A DNA stretch of 64,000 nucleotides from Candidatus Pantoea edessiphila (GTDB lineage Bacteria; Pseudomonadota; Gammaproteobacteria; Enterobacterales; Enterobacteriaceae). The stretch spans positions 62,001-126,000 of the forward strand of contig NZ_PDKU01000002.1 of the NCBI RefSeq assembly GCF_002933355.1. The letters run 5' to 3'. This document shows positions 21,316 to 34,861 of the stretch, piece by piece (within the stretch, counting starts at the first letter, position 1; each line of letters begins with the position of its first letter). Position numbers and translations under genes: made by a program. Under the pieces are notes generated by a model. That model worked only from the letters and a program-made list of their open reading frames with translations, had not been told where the DNA came from and searched no databases.

Positions 21316-22140
21316 TTAAGTTGAAGAATTATAATTTTTATCATTAGCTAACCAATTCGCTAAACTACAATATTCTGAGACTGAAACATTTTCTGCACGT
21401 AGGGAAGGATCAATATACAGTTCTTTAAGAATACTTATAGGAATTATTTTATTTAAACTATTTCTCAGTGTCTTACGACGTTGACTAAAAGCTATAGTAG
21501 TGATGTACTTAAGTAAGTTTAAATTATTTACTTGATGTATTAGTGTTTTATGAGGAACTAACCGAATAAATGTAGAATATACTTTCGGTGCTGGTATAAA
21601 AGATATGGGATTTACTTCTAATAACGAAATAATTTTACAGTAGTATTGTGTCATTACACTGAGACGGCCATATTTTTTATTACCTGGACCAACAATCATA
21701 CGATCAGCTACTTCTTTTTGTAGCATAAAATGCATGTCTTTAATGTATTTAACGTATTTAAAGAGATAAAATATAAGTGTAGTAGATATATTGTAAGGTA
21801 GATTTCCAAATATACGAATTGGTTTTTGTCTTTCTAAAGATAATGCTTTAAAATCAAATTTCAAAGCATTATCTCGAAAAATATTTAACTTATATCTTAA
21901 TTCATTATCTTCTTTTAATTTTTTTATAAGATTATTATCTAATTCAATTACAATTAATTTATTAATATTTTCACAAATTTGTTTTGTTAAAGCACCTAAA
22001 CCTGGTCCAATTTCTACTAATAATTGATCATTATTAGGATTAATAGCTGATATTATATTAGCAATCACATTATGGTCAGATAAGAAATTTTGTCCTAAAT
22101 TTTTTCGGACATAATGTCCTTGATATATAACGCTATTCAT
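21316..22140 (-). CDS. rsmA: 16S rRNA dimethyladenosine transferase (A1518/A1519)
   Basis: Dimethylates two adenines in helix 45 of 16S rRNA (KsgA). 274 residues, E. coli 273. SAM-binding [14 protein letters not shown] near 42-55, catalytic NLPYNIST near 114-121, and RRKTLRNSL near 219-227. Its ATG lies inside the pdxA end (8-base overlap), so it is coupled to the frameshifted pdxA; this predicts that the pdxA message is still made. Confidence 0.97.
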   Translation of the reverse strand: MNSVIYQGHYVRKNLGQNFLSDHNVIANIISAINPNNDQLLVEIGPGLGALTKQICENINKLIVIELDNNLIKKLKEDNELRYKLNIFRDNALKFDFKALSLERQKPIRIFGNLPYNISTTLIFYLFKYVKYIKDMHFMLQKEVADRMIVGPGNKKYGRLSVMTQYYCKIISLLEVNPISFIPAPKVYSTFIRLVPHKTLIHQVNNLNLLKYITTIAFSQRRKTLRNSLNKIIPISILKELYIDPSLRAENVSVSEYCSLANWLANDKNYNSST

Positions 22141-23121
22141 TATTAATTTTAATCATATTAATTGCAAGATTAACTGCCATAAAAAAACTTTCTGAGTTAA
22201 TTTTTCCTTTAGAAGCTAATTCAACTGCAGTTCCATGATCAACAGAAGTTCTAATAAAAGGTAAACCAAGGGTAATATTTACTGCTTTATTAAATGAACA
22301 AAATTTCAAGACTGGTAACCCTTGATCATGATACATAGCTAAAATTACATCAGCATTATTTAAGTACTTGTCTTGAAAAATAGTGTCTGCTGGTAATGGT
22401 CCTGTTATGTTTAGACCTTCTTTTCTAAGATTATTAATGACAGGAATAATAATTTCAATTTCCTCTTTACCGATATAACCACCTTCACCTGCATGGGGAT
22501 TTAATCCACAAACGTAGATAGAAGGATCTTTAATAGAAAATTTTTTTTTAATTCATTATGTAAAATATTAATGATTACATTTAAATTATCTTTCGTAATA
22601 GCATCAGCAACATTTTTTATTGGCAAATGAGTAGTTGCTAGAGCTACACGCAAATTATTATTTACTAACATCATAACGACTTTATCAACACCTGTGCGAT
22701 TAGCAAGAAATTCAGTATGACCAATAAAAGGTATTCCAGCCTCATTAATAATACTTTTATTTACCGGTCCTGTAACCATTGCTTTAAATCTTCCTTTTAA
22801 ACATTCATCACATGATTTTATTAAAGTTTTTATTACATAATTACTATTATCTATTGATAATTTACCTGGAGTTACCTTTTTCGATAATTCTATAGGAATT
22901 ATAGCTAAACTACCTTTTTTTTTCTTTCTATTGCTATTAGAATTATATTCATACAATGATATAGGTAAATGTAGCTGAGAAGCACGTTGATATAGTAAAT
23001 CTGCGGAAGCACATACTACTAATTCAACAGGCCAATTTTTTTGAGCTAATTGTATTGTAATATCAGGACCAATCCCTGCAGGCTCACCTGGAGTTATAAT
23101 GATACGAGGATAATTAATCAT
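22133..23121 (-). pseudogene. pdxA: 4-hydroxythreonine-4-phosphate dehydrogenase, frameshifted in an A9 run, possibly rescued
   Basis: NAD-dependent step of PLP synthesis. The N-terminal part (23121-22501) starts MINYPRIIITPGEPAGIGPD and has GHTEFLA, then shifts out of frame at nine A's (plus-strand T's 22541-22549) and stops. The other frame continues without a stop through [28 protein letters not shown] and [18 protein letters not shown] to 22133. Adding one A gives 329 codons, the E. coli length. The zero frame reads TTA AAA AAA, a classic -1 slippery heptamer. The rest of the gene is well kept, which is unlike an old pseudogene. Overlaps surA and rsmA by 8 bases each. A sequencing indel is the main alternative. 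Confidence 0.9.
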
Positions 23122-24400
23122 TATTATGTTTTATAATTTTAATATAAGACTTTGAAATTTTTTGTTGTATTAAATATTCAAGTTCTTCATATATTTTATT
23201 ATTAATAATATTCATAAAAGAAAGTTTTTTTTGTATTGTATTATGATTACTTATTGTATTCATATCTGATTTATAAAGGATATACCATCCTGAATTAAAG
23301 AAAATTGGTTGAGTTATTTGATTATTTTTTAAATTTTTTAAGGTATTATTAATATTTTGAACAGAACTGTTATTAAATAATATCCATCTTGAATTAATAT
23401 TTTTATCTACAAAAAATAAATTTTTGTATAACTGTTTAATTGTATTTTTAAGATTGATTTCTTTTGAATTAAATTTAGATATAATATCCTTCAGCTGTAT
23501 TAAAAATTTTTTCTTTTTTATAGTATCTGAATTTAATTTTTTAAAGAATACTTTAATTTGCATATCGTTTGAAGTAATATTGTTATTACTATCTAAATCA
23601 TTTATTTTTAAAATATGAAAACCAATTCCAGAACGGATTGGACCAACTATATCACCTTTTTTTGAATTCATTATTTCTTTAACAAAAATACTTGGTATTT
23701 TTTTTATTTTACTCCAGCCCATATTTTCTATATTTATTGAATATGGAATATTTTTTTTTAATTCGTAAATATTATTATTTCTTTTAAGTTTAATAACTAA
23801 ATTTCTAGCTATATTTTCTTTTTCATATAATTGATGTTTATTTGGATTTTCTGGTAAAGGTACAATCACTTGACTTAAGTTTATTTCTCTCTCATTAAAT
23901 TTATTTAAGAAAACCTGATTAGCTAATCTAGTTATTTCTTGAGGATAAACAATAATTCTATTTATTAACTCTTTACTACTAATAATGGAAACTATTATTT
24001 GCTTTTTTATTTGTTTTCGATATGAATCGTAATCAATATTATTACGTGATAAAGTTTCAAAAAATTGATTCATACTAGTATGATGCATAGTAGATATTTT
24101 TTTTATAATCATATCTATTTTATCATTTGTAACCATTAGCCCTATTTGTTTTGCCATTTGAAAAATAATTGTATCTACTATTTTTTTTTGAATAATCTGA
24201 TTACGTAATGCGTCATAGTCAGGAAATTGTTCACCTTCAAGATAAAATTCAGATTTTAATCTTTGTATATAACTGGTTATTTCGCTTTCAAGAATTATAT
24301 CGTTATTGACTATTACTGCTATTTTATCTTCTAATTTAGTTGCTGCAAATAAATTTAAGCTTATTAATATGTTAATAATTAATATTCCTAATTTTTTCAT
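23114..24400 (-). CDS. surA: Periplasmic chaperone / peptidyl-prolyl isomerase SurA
   Basis: Chaperone for outer-membrane proteins. 428 residues, E. coli 428. Signal peptide MKKLGILIINILISLNLFAA, then the N-terminal chaperone domain beginning KLEDKIAVIVNNDIILESEI. One parvulin domain is recognisable (about 175-275; NMGWSKIKKIP, GDIVGPIRSGIGFHILKI). The second is badly eroded (about 285-390), keeping only NSRWILFNN and FFNSGWYILYKSD. It is one of the most diverged proteins here and very Lys/Asn/Ile-rich. lptD, its usual upstream neighbour, is missing. Confidence 0.9.
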   Translation of the reverse strand: MKKLGILIINILISLNLFAATKLEDKIAVIVNNDIILESEITSYIQRLKSEFYLEGEQFPDYDALRNQIIQKKIVDTIIFQMAKQIGLMVTNDKIDMIIKKISTMHHTSMNQFFETLSRNNIDYDSYRKQIKKQIIVSIISSKELINRIIVYPQEITRLANQVFLNKFNEREINLSQVIVPLPENPNKHQLYEKENIARNLVIKLKRNNNIYELKKNIPYSINIENMGWSKIKKIPSIFVKEIMNSKKGDIVGPIRSGIGFHILKINDLDSNNNITSNDMQIKVFFKKLNSDTIKKKKFLIQLKDIISKFNSKEINLKNTIKQLYKNLFFVDKNINSRWILFNNSSVQNINNTLKNLKNNQITQPIFFNSGWYILYKSDMNTISNHNTIQKKLSFMNIINNKIYEELEYLIQQKISKSYIKIIKHNND

Positions 24401-24421
24401 GTTATATCTTATCCGCTGTAA

Positions 24422-24448
24422 TATACTATATATTATATACTATATATT
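24422..24448. repeat. Two-copy AT-only style tandem repeat upstream of surA
   Basis: The 13-mer TATACTATATATT occurs at 24422-24434 and again at 24436-24448, just upstream of the surA start. It may overlap its promoter; its low complexity makes chance or slippage likely. Confidence 0.6.
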
Positions 24449-24666
24449 TAAAGTTATTATATTGAAAATAATGTGTTACTGAAATCTTGAGATGTCAATA
24501 TTAAATTTATTAAATTATATATTTTTATAATTGATATTCAGTATTTCTGCAATAATACATATAATCATGTTATTACAAATAAATATTAAAAATATATAGA
24601 GAGATTATGAATTTAAGAATAATATATAAATAATATACGAATATAAAATAAATAACACGATTAGAT

Positions 24667-25278
24667 CTAATTCATAAACTTAAGATTATTTTTTTCATAC
24701 TGTGAAATTAATGGTTCATATTGTAACGTTAATCGAATATTGTCAATTCCATTAACAATACATTCACGATGATATTTATCAATATGAAAAGAATAGATGT
24801 TATTTTCTGTAAATATATTAGATTTCTTAATATCAATACTAAACATAATACCGCTATTATTATTAACCAAATAAAACATTTCATCTATTTCTTTATCTTT
24901 TAATATTATGGGTAATAATTGATTATTAATACTATTTTTATAAAAAATATCTGCAAAACTAGGTGCTATAATAATACGAAATCCAAAATCTACTAAAGCC
25001 CAAACAGCATGCTCTCTTGATGAACCGCAACCAAAATTTTCGCGAGTTAGTAATATACTTGCAAATTTAAATTCTGGTTTGTTAAGAACAAAATATAAAT
25101 TTGGTATCTTACCAGACATATCTTTATAACGCCAATAATGAAACAAATTTTTACCAAAGCCAATACGTGAAATTCTATGTAAAAATTGTTTAGGAATAAT
25201 TGCATCGGTATCTACATTAGCTATATCTAAAGGTGCAACAATTCCAGTGTGTTGAATCAGCTTTTTTAACATTTTCAT
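24667..25278 (-). CDS. leuD: 3-isopropylmalate dehydratase small subunit
   Basis: With LeuC isomerises isopropylmalate. 203 residues, E. coli 201. IVAPLDIANVDTDAIIPKQF near 14-33 and NFGCGSSREHAVWAL near 76-90 are family signatures; the C-terminus ends KFMN as in E. coli. The ATG shares bases with the leuC stop (TAATG), with AGGAG inside the leuC end. Last gene of leuABCD. Confidence 0.97.
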   Translation of the reverse strand: MKMLKKLIQHTGIVAPLDIANVDTDAIIPKQFLHRISRIGFGKNLFHYWRYKDMSGKIPNLYFVLNKPEFKFASILLTRENFGCGSSREHAVWALVDFGFRIIIAPSFADIFYKNSINNQLLPIILKDKEIDEMFYLVNNNSGIMFSIDIKKSNIFTENNIYSFHIDKYHRECIVNGIDNIRLTLQYEPLISQYEKNNLKFMN

Positions 25279-26684
25279 TAGCTCCTGATATTTAATTCAC
25301 GAACATCAACAAAATGACCGTTTATAGCAGCTGCTGCAGCCATTAAAGGGCTAACAAGATGTGTTAATCCTCCACGACCTTGACGACCTTCAAAATTTCT
25401 ATTACTTGTAGAGGCACAACGTTCACCTGGATTTAAACGATCTTCATTCATAGCTAAGCACATTGAACATCCTGGCAAACGCCATTCAAAACCAGCTTCT
25501 AAAAAAATCTTATCTAAACCCTCAGATTCTGCTTGTGCTTTTACGATTCCGGAACCTGGAACTACTATTGCTAAAACACCTGATGCAACTTTTTTACCTT
25601 TTATTACCATAGCTGCTGAACGTAAATCTTCAATTCTAGAATTAGTACAGGATCCAATAAATACTTTGTCAATATTAATATTTGTTAACTTTGTATCTGG
25701 TTTTAACTTCATATAATTTAATGCTTTTTCAGCTGATATTCGTTCAATTGGATTAGAAAATAAACTAGGATTAGGTACTGATTGATCAATTGATATGACT
25801 TGACTCGGATTTGTACCCCATGTTACTTGAGGTGCTATTTCTGAAATGTTAACTTCTATTATAGAATCAAAATTAGCATGATGATCCGATTTTAATGTAC
25901 GCCAGTATTCAACTGCTTTTTCCCATTCTTTACCTTTTGGAGAAAATTTACGATTTTTTAAATATGTAAAGGTAATATCATCTGGTGCTATTAAACCTGC
26001 TTTTGCACCCATTTCAATTACCATATTACATAAAGTCATTCGACTTTCCATGCTCATCTGATTAATAATAAAACCAGAAAATTCCACGACATATCCATTT
26101 CCTTTACTACTACCTAAATGTCCAATAATTGCTAAGATTATATCTTTTGCAGTGATACCAACTGACATATTACCTATCAAATGAATTTTCATTGTTTTAG
26201 CTCTATCTTGTTTTATAGTTTGTGTCGCTAAAACATGTTCTACTTCTGACGTACCAATACCGAAAGCAAGAGCACCGAAAGCACCATGAGTTGATGTATG
26301 AGAATCACCACAAACAATAGTCATACCTGGCAAGGTTATACCTTGCTCTGGACCCATAACATGTACTATTCCTTGAAATGGATGATTAATATCATACAAT
26401 TGAATCTTGAATTCTTTACAATTTTTTATCAGTTCTTGCATTTGGATACGTGATAACTTTCCTGATGCATTGATATCTTTAGTGATTGTAGAAACATTAT
26501 GATCCATAGTTGCAAAAGTTTTACATGGCTGACGTACTTTTCTTAGGTTTGTTCTAAGATTATTAAAAGCTTGAGGTGAAGTAACTTCATGAATTAAATG
26601 TCTATCTACATACAATAATGGTATGTTATCAGTTGTGTTATGAATAATATGAGCATCGAATATTTTTTGATATAGTGTTTGCAT
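25278..26684 (-). CDS. leuC: 3-isopropylmalate dehydratase large subunit
   Basis: Aconitase-family Fe-S subunit. 468 residues, E. coli 466. Substrate loop [20 protein letters not shown] near 131-150. Cluster cysteines are in FIGSCTNSR (near 345-353) and GCSMCLAMN (near 409-417). It starts 4 bases after leuB and overlaps leuD. Confidence 0.97.
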   Translation of the reverse strand: MQTLYQKIFDAHIIHNTTDNIPLLYVDRHLIHEVTSPQAFNNLRTNLRKVRQPCKTFATMDHNVSTITKDINASGKLSRIQMQELIKNCKEFKIQLYDINHPFQGIVHVMGPEQGITLPGMTIVCGDSHTSTHGAFGALAFGIGTSEVEHVLATQTIKQDRAKTMKIHLIGNMSVGITAKDIILAIIGHLGSSKGNGYVVEFSGFIINQMSMESRMTLCNMVIEMGAKAGLIAPDDITFTYLKNRKFSPKGKEWEKAVEYWRTLKSDHHANFDSIIEVNISEIAPQVTWGTNPSQVISIDQSVPNPSLFSNPIERISAEKALNYMKLKPDTKLTNINIDKVFIGSCTNSRIEDLRSAAMVIKGKKVASGVLAIVVPGSGIVKAQAESEGLDKIFLEAGFEWRLPGCSMCLAMNEDRLNPGERCASTSNRNFEGRQGRGGLTHLVSPLMAAAAAINGHFVDVRELNIRS

Positions 26685-26688
26685 GACT

Positions 26689-29342
<2,654 letters not shown>

Positions 29343-29376
29343 TATTTTATCCTTAATCCTTTTATATAAAACAATT

Positions 29377-29405
29377 AAAAAACCCGCGACAAGCACGGGC
29401 TTTTT
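29377..29405 (-). terminator. Attenuator-type terminator of the leu operon
   Basis: On the minus strand AAGCCCGTG, loop CTTGT, CGCGGGTTTTTT: about 9 bp including G-U pairs, GC-rich, followed by a T-run, about 35 bases before the leuA ATG. A strong terminator pointing into its own operon is the classic layout of leu attenuation. It stands out in very AT-rich DNA. Confidence 0.75.
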
Positions 29406-29414
29406 AATTTAAAT

Positions 29415-29450
29415 TTACGTTTGAATTATTGAACTTATTAATAACAACAG
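29415..29450 (-). other. Remnant of a leu leader-peptide region (four Leu codons, no start)
   Basis: Minus strand 29450-29439 reads CTG TTG TTA TTA, four leucine codons, then eight more codons to a TAA at 29415, 10 bases before the terminator stem. E. coli LeuL also has four consecutive leucine codons before its terminator. An in-frame stop lies just upstream (TAA CTT CAT ATT TTC CTG) with no ATG or GTG; only CTG, TTG or ATT could start it. Probably a decayed leuL; chance is possible. Confidence 0.4.
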
Positions 29451-29766
29451 GAAAATATGAAGTTAAATAAAAACATATCTGAAAAAGTAATCTATTGAAT
29501 AATTTTGAATGATCTATGATCATAAAATTATTTATAAACAACTAATTAACAGTAAATTATTAATAATAGATAACCTTCTGATTATTTATAATAGTCATTA
29601 ATTATCTACATTAAAATAATTTTATTCTTATATGTTAAGTATAAATTTTTATTTAAATTTTTTAAAAATAAAAATCTATCAATTGATATTATACGTAGTT
29701 ACATTAAGTTAAATGATACATAAATACTATTGACATGTGTGATATTTTTTTAAGCTTGGAGGCAAA
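29451..29766. other. Divergent leu / ilvIH promoter region, no gene
   Basis: AT-rich intergenic DNA between the leu leader and ilvI. leuO, present here in E. coli, is gone and I see no remnant. It must hold a minus-strand leu promoter and a plus-strand ilvI promoter; I could not pick either with confidence. TTGGAGGCAAA is the ilvI ribosome-binding site just before 29767. Confidence 0.5.
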
Positions 29767-31488
29767 ATGGATATGTTGTCAGGAGCTGAAATGGTTGTTC
29801 GTTCATTAATAGATCAAGGTGTAAAACAAATTTTTGGCTACCCAGGTGGGTCAGTATTAGATATTTATGATGCTTTGCAAACTATTGGAGGTATTGATCA
29901 TATTTTAGTAAGACATGAACAAGGAGCTGTACATATGGCTGATGGTTTAGCTCGTGCAACAGGTGAAGTAGGTGTTGTTTTGGTAACATCAGGACCAGGA
30001 GCAACTAACTCTATCACTGGCATCGCAACAGCATATATGGATTCAGTTCCATTAGTCGTTTTATCTGGTCAAGTTTCTTCTTCATTAATTGGATATGATG
30101 CTTTTCAAGAATGTGATATGATCGGTATTTCTAGACCAATTGTTAAACATAGTTTTTTAGTAAAATATACCAAAGACATTCCGATCGTATTCAAGAAAGC
30201 TTTTTGGTTGGCTTCAACAGGTCGTCCAGGACCTATAGTTATAGATTTACCTAAAGATATACTAGATCCTAATAATAAGATTCCTTATAAATGGCCGAAA
30301 TCCATAAATATTCGTTCTTATAATCCTATTGTTCCAATAAATAAAGCACAAATCAAACGTGCATTAATAAAACTTATTAATGCAAAAAGACCAGTTATCT
30401 ATTCTGGTGGAGGAGCTGTTAATTCTAATTGCGAAAATGAATTGCTAATGTTAGCTAATTATTTAAAGAGTCCTGTAACTACTTCTTTGATGGGTTTAGG
30501 ATCATTTCCAGGCACTCATGATCAATCTATCGGTATGTTAGGTATGCATGGTACCTACGAGGCTAACATGGCAATGCATAATTCCGATTTTATTCTTGGC
30601 ATTGGAGTTCGTTTCGATGATCGCACTACTAACAATATAGAAAAGTATTGTCCTAATGCTACTATAATGCACATTGATATAGATCCTACTTCAATATCTA
30701 AAACTATAACGTCAGATATTTCCATTATAGGTGATATAAAGCAAATTCTACAAGTCATGCTGAAATTACTTGAAACAATCGAATTTAAATATAAAAATCA
30801 ACTAGAAAATTGGTGGATAGCTATTAAAAATTGGCGTAATAAACAATGCCTATCTTTTGATCGTACAAGTAAAAAAATTAAACCACAATTAGTAATAGAA
30901 ACTATTTTTCATTTAACAAAAGGCAATGCTTATGTAACCTCAGATGTAGGTCAACACCAAATGTTTACAGCCCTTTACTATTATTTCGATAAACCTCGTC
31001 GTTGGATTAATTCCGGAGGACTTGGGACTATGGGTTTTGGTTTACCTGCTGCATTAGGCGTTAAGATTGCTTTACCAAAAGAAACTGTTGTTTGTATTAC
31101 TGGAGATGGCAGCATTCAAATGAATATTCAAGAACTTTCAACTGCATTGCAATATAATTTATCTATTTTAATTTTAAATTTAAATAATAATGTATTAGGT
31201 ATGGTAAAACAATGGCAAGATATGATTTATTCAGGAAGACATTCCCAATCATATATGAAATCATTACCTAATTTTGTTAATTTAGCAGAATCTTATGGTC
31301 ATGTTGGTATTAACATTAATCATTCTTTAGAATTGAAAGATAAATTAGTATTAGCACTAGATATTCTATCTAAAGGTAAATTAGTTTTTGTTGATATTAA
31401 TATTGATGAAAATGAGCATGTGTACCCAATGCAAATTAGGGGTGGTGGTATGAATGATATGTGGTTAAGCAAAACGGAGAGAACTTAA
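29767..31488 (+). CDS. ilvI: Acetolactate synthase III large subunit
   Basis: ThDP enzyme making acetolactate or acetohydroxybutyrate for valine, leucine and isoleucine. 573 residues, E. coli 574. [15 protein letters not shown] near 23-37 and [15 protein letters not shown] near 48-62 (ThDP glutamate). The ThDP/Mg motif [12 protein letters not shown] is in the C-terminal domain near 447-458. Near-complete identity around the active site. ilvH follows after 3 bases. Confidence 0.98.
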   Translation: MDMLSGAEMVVRSLIDQGVKQIFGYPGGSVLDIYDALQTIGGIDHILVRHEQGAVHMADGLARATGEVGVVLVTSGPGATNSITGIATAYMDSVPLVVLSGQVSSSLIGYDAFQECDMIGISRPIVKHSFLVKYTKDIPIVFKKAFWLASTGRPGPIVIDLPKDILDPNNKIPYKWPKSINIRSYNPIVPINKAQIKRALIKLINAKRPVIYSGGGAVNSNCENELLMLANYLKSPVTTSLMGLGSFPGTHDQSIGMLGMHGTYEANMAMHNSDFILGIGVRFDDRTTNNIEKYCPNATIMHIDIDPTSISKTITSDISIIGDIKQILQVMLKLLETIEFKYKNQLENWWIAIKNWRNKQCLSFDRTSKKIKPQLVIETIFHLTKGNAYVTSDVGQHQMFTALYYYFDKPRRWINSGGLGTMGFGLPAALGVKIALPKETVVCITGDGSIQMNIQELSTALQYNLSILILNLNNNVLGMVKQWQDMIYSGRHSQSYMKSLPNFVNLAESYGHVGININHSLELKDKLVLALDILSKGKLVFVDINIDENEHVYPMQIRGGGMNDMWLSKTERT

Positions 31489-31491
31489 ATT

Positions 31492-31983
31492 ATGCGTCGT
31501 GTTTTATCAATTTTAATAGAAAATGAATCTGGTGCATTATCTCGTGTAGTTGGATTATTCTCACAACGGGGTTATAATATTGAAAGTCTAACAGTAGCTC
31601 CTACTGATGATCCTACTTTATCACGTATGACTATTCAAACTTTTGGTGATTTAAAAGTATTAGAACAAATTGAAAAACAACTACATAAATTAATTGATGT
31701 TCTAAATGTTTTTGAATTAAGTGAAAAAAATTGTGTTGAACGTGAAATTATGCTAATAAAAATAAAAGCGAGCGGATATGAAAGAGAGGAAATAAAAAGA
31801 ATTGTAGAAATTTTTCGTGGTCAGATTATTGATGTTACTAAAATAATGTATACAGTTCAACTCGTAGGCACTACTAATAAATTAGATGCATTTTTAAATA
31901 TTATCAGAAATATAGCAGAAATTATTGAGATGGTTCGTTCTGGAATTATAGGAGTATTGCGTGGCAATTACATTATTCGCTAA
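31492..31983 (+). CDS. ilvH: Acetolactate synthase III regulatory subunit
   Basis: ACT-domain subunit that activates IlvI and confers valine inhibition. 163 residues as in E. coli. The N-terminal ACT domain [20 protein letters not shown] keeps the Gly14 and Ser17 positions where E. coli mutants lose valine control, so feedback looks preserved, unlike ThrA. An 18-bp TA-rich palindrome (31993-32010) directly follows the stop. cra and mraZ, next in E. coli, are gone. Confidence 0.97.
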   Translation: MRRVLSILIENESGALSRVVGLFSQRGYNIESLTVAPTDDPTLSRMTIQTFGDLKVLEQIEKQLHKLIDVLNVFELSEKNCVEREIMLIKIKASGYEREEIKRIVEIFRGQIIDVTKIMYTVQLVGTTNKLDAFLNIIRNIAEIIEMVRSGIIGVLRGNYIIR

Positions 31984-32261
31984 TGTGTTTCTATGTATAT
32001 ATATATACATCATACAAAATCATGAAATGTTTTTGATTCTATTTTATTATTTAAAGTAAATTACAATATTTATTTGCAATAGTTTTAATTGAAATAATAT
32101 CTGTTTAAATATAATTAATACAAATAAAATATTAACACAAAAAATCAATAAGTGAATGTTAATTTTTTACTTTGAATATCGTTTTATTTATATTTAAAAA
32201 TTATTTCTAAATTTATATTAATATTCATTAATCAATTATTTTATTAACAAGTAAATAAAAA

Positions 32262-33218
32262 ATGATAAAAACATTTAGCAAAAAGTATTACAAACATAAT
32301 ACTGTTTTATTACATGAAGCAGTTGATAGCTTAAATATTAAAGAAAATGGTATTTATATAGATGGAACTTTTGGTATGGGAGGACATTCGCGTTTAATTC
32401 TTTCAAAAATTGGGTTGCAAGGAGGACTAATTGCAATAGATCGTGATCCGCATGCTATCATAGAAGCTATGGATATAAAAGATCAACGTTTTACAATTAT
32501 TGAAGGAACTTTTTCTAAACTAGAAACATATGTTTCTAGTTTAAATTTAATCGGAAAGATTGATGGAATACTGTTAGATCTTGGTGTTTCTTCTCTTCAA
32601 TTAGATAATAATGAACGTGGATTTTCTTTTATGAATGATGGACCATTAGACATGCGAATGGATCCTAATTGTCAATATACAGCATCAGATTGGTTACTGA
32701 ATGCAGATGAAAAAGAGATTGCTTATGTATTAAAATTATATGGAGAAGAAAGATTCGCTAAGCGTATAGCTAGTGCAATTATAAAACGTAATCGTAAATT
32801 ACCAATTACAAGAACAAAAGAATTAGTTGAAGTAATTGAATTAGCTATTCCAGTGAAAGATAAATTTAAACATCCTGCTACACGTAGTTTTCAAGCAATA
32901 CGTATATGGGTTAATAGAGAATTAGAAGAACTAAAAAATATATTAAAATGTTCTATTAAGATACTTGCTCCCAAAGGACGTTTATCTATTATTAGTTTTC
33001 ATTCATTAGAAGATAGAATGGTTAAATATTTTATGCGTGAAAACAGCAGCCTTTTACAAATTCCACATGGATTACCAATTACAGAAGCGCAATTAATCGA
33101 TATGAGTAATTGTAAACTTAAATTATTAGGTAAGTTGATTCCAAGTAATTTAGAAATAAAAAATAACCCAAGGTCAAGAAGTTCTATATTACGTATAGCT
33201 GAAAAAATTCATTTATAA
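32262..33218 (+). CDS. rsmH: 16S rRNA m4C1402 methyltransferase
   Basis: Methylates C1402 of 16S rRNA; first remaining gene of the dcw cluster (mraZ lost). 318 residues, E. coli 313. SAM site [14 protein letters not shown] near 34-47, [12 protein letters not shown] near 105-116, and the C-terminal [14 protein letters not shown] and [11 protein letters not shown] 13-bp hairpin starts at its stop codon, so it is probably transcribed apart from murE. ftsL and ftsI, next in E. coli, are missing. Confidence 0.97.
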   Translation: MIKTFSKKYYKHNTVLLHEAVDSLNIKENGIYIDGTFGMGGHSRLILSKIGLQGGLIAIDRDPHAIIEAMDIKDQRFTIIEGTFSKLETYVSSLNLIGKIDGILLDLGVSSLQLDNNERGFSFMNDGPLDMRMDPNCQYTASDWLLNADEKEIAYVLKLYGEERFAKRIASAIIKRNRKLPITRTKELVEVIELAIPVKDKFKHPATRSFQAIRIWVNRELEELKNILKCSIKILAPKGRLSIISFHSLEDRMVKYFMRENSSLLQIPHGLPITEAQLIDMSNCKLKLLGKLIPSNLEIKNNPRSRSSILRIAEKIHL

Positions 33219-33257
33219 TAAATAAATCTTCTGTATGAATATAAAAGATTTATTTAT
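33218..33257 (+). terminator. Hairpin at the end of rsmH
   Basis: Perfect 13-bp inverted repeat (33218-33230 with 33245-33257), 14-base loop, beginning on the last base of the rsmH stop codon. All AT except one G-C/C-G pair; no clean T-run, so termination is likely but not sure. Confidence 0.5.
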
Positions 33258-33322
33258 TATAAATTCTGTACTTAGCTTTAGATAATATATATATACATTA
33301 ATATAAAAATTGCTATTAATAC

Positions 33323-34861
33323 ATGAGAAAATTAGTGAAAACACTTAACAATCTTCATTATTTACTTAAAAATTGGGTTCCTAACGCACCTCTCTGTTTT
33401 TTTAATACAATAAAATTAGATAGTCGTAAAATAGTAAAAGGAGATTTATTTATTGCTGTTTTAGGATGTTTCAATGATGGCAGAAATTTTATTTTAGAAG
33501 CAATAAGTAATGGTGCTGTTGCTATCTTAGCAGAAGCAAACGGTAAGACTCATCATGGAAAACAATATGTAGTAAATGGGATACCTGTTATTTACTTATC
33601 AGATTTAAATAAAAAATTATCAACTTTAGCTAAAATATTTTATCGAAATCCAGGAAAAAAACAAAAAATCATTGGAGTAACGGGAACAAATGGAAAAACT
33701 ACTGTTACTCAATTAATAGCACAATGGGTAAACCTGATAGGTGAAAAAAGTGCAGTAATGGGGACTATGGGTTATGGATTACTTGGGCACCTAAAAACTA
33801 CAAGCAACACTACAGAATCTGCAATTAATGTTCAAAAAATACTATACTTGTTAGATAAGGAAAAAGTCAATCTAACATCAATGGAAATATCTTCGCATGC
33901 TTTATTACAGCATCGTGTATCTGATATAAACTTTTCTGCTGGCATATTCACTAATTTAAGTCACGATCATCTTGATTATCACAATAGTATGGAAAGTTAT
34001 AAAACAGCTAAATGGTCTTTTTTTACGCAACATAAAATCAAACAAGTTATAATTAATATAGATGATAAAATTGGTAAAAAATGGCTAGAAAACATTCCTA
34101 ATGCAGTTGCAGTTAGTATAAACCAGAATATCAAGATTAACATAGGTAAATATTGGTTAAAAGTTGTTAAAATACATTTACATAAAGATATATCAACAAT
34201 TTTTTTTAATTCAAGTTGGGGACAAGGTACAATTAATACTATATTGATTGGAGATTTTAATATTAGTAATTTAATGCTTGCATTGGCAACCTTATTAACT
34301 CTTAAATATCCATTAGATTCGTTATTAAGAGTGGCTTCTAAATTACAACCAATTCATGGTCGTATGGAATTGTTTTTTCAAAAAGGTAAACCCAAATTAA
34401 TTCTTGACTACGCACATACTCCTGAAGCGCTTAAATTAGCCTTAATAGCGGCTCGTAAACATTGTACGGGTAAACTTTGGTGTTTATTCGGTTGTGGTGG
34501 TGGAAGAGATAAAAGTAAAAGGCCAATTATGGGATCAATTTCTAAACAATTTGCTGATATCAGCATCATTACTCAAGATAATCCACGTACTGAAGATCCA
34601 GATAAAATCATTAATGATATTTTAAGTGGTATGAAAGATCTATCTGATATTTATGTAATAAATGAACGTATAAAAGCAATTGTTCAGTGTTTTATTACAG
34701 CTGAACCTAATGATTTAATTTTAATTGCAGGTAAAGGTCATGAAACATATCAAATTATAGGTGATAATTACTTTCAATATTCAGATCAAACTATCATTAA
34801 ACATTTATTAGAAGAAAAATATGATTCCAATTTTCTTAAGTACATTAGCAAAAATAACTAA
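33323..34861 (+). CDS. murE: UDP-MurNAc-tripeptide synthetase (meso-DAP adding)
   Basis: Adds meso-diaminopimelate to UDP-MurNAc-L-Ala-D-Glu. 512 residues, E. coli 495. ATP loop GVTGTNGKTTVTQLIAQW near 118-135, LSHDHLDYH, carbamylated-lysine region TAKWSFF near 229-235, and the DAP-specific DNPRTEDP near 418-425. It overlaps murF by 41 bases. It directly follows rsmH across a 104-base gap where ftsL and ftsI (about 2 kb) have been deleted. Confidence 0.97.
   Translation: MRKLVKTLNNLHYLLKNWVPNAPLCFFNTIKLDSRKIVKGDLFIAVLGCFNDGRNFILEAISNGAVAILAEANGKTHHGKQYVVNGIPVIYLSDLNKKLSTLAKIFYRNPGKKQKIIGVTGTNGKTTVTQLIAQWVNLIGEKSAVMGTMGYGLLGHLKTTSNTTESAINVQKILYLLDKEKVNLTSMEISSHALLQHRVSDINFSAGIFTNLSHDHLDYHNSMESYKTAKWSFFTQHKIKQVIINIDDKIGKKWLENIPNAVAVSINQNIKINIGKYWLKVVKIHLHKDISTIFFNSSWGQGTINTILIGDFNISNLMLALATLLTLKYPLDSLLRVASKLQPIHGRMELFFQKGKPKLILDYAHTPEALKLALIAARKHCTGKLWCLFGCGGGRDKSKRPIMGSISKQFADISIITQDNPRTEDPDKIINDILSGMKDLSDIYVINERIKAIVQCFITAEPNDLILIAGKGHETYQIIGDNYFQYSDQTIIKHLLEEKYDSNFLKYISKNN

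Noticed and set aside
29428-29478. Short ATG frame (M F L F N F I F S C C Y) as the leu leader peptide
   Set aside because: It has a single leucine codon and no Shine-Dalgarno; the four-leucine run is in a different frame.
31993-32010. 18-bp palindrome after ilvH as an operator or terminator
   Set aside because: It is mostly a TA run, so it is palindromic by composition; no supporting T-run or conserved site.
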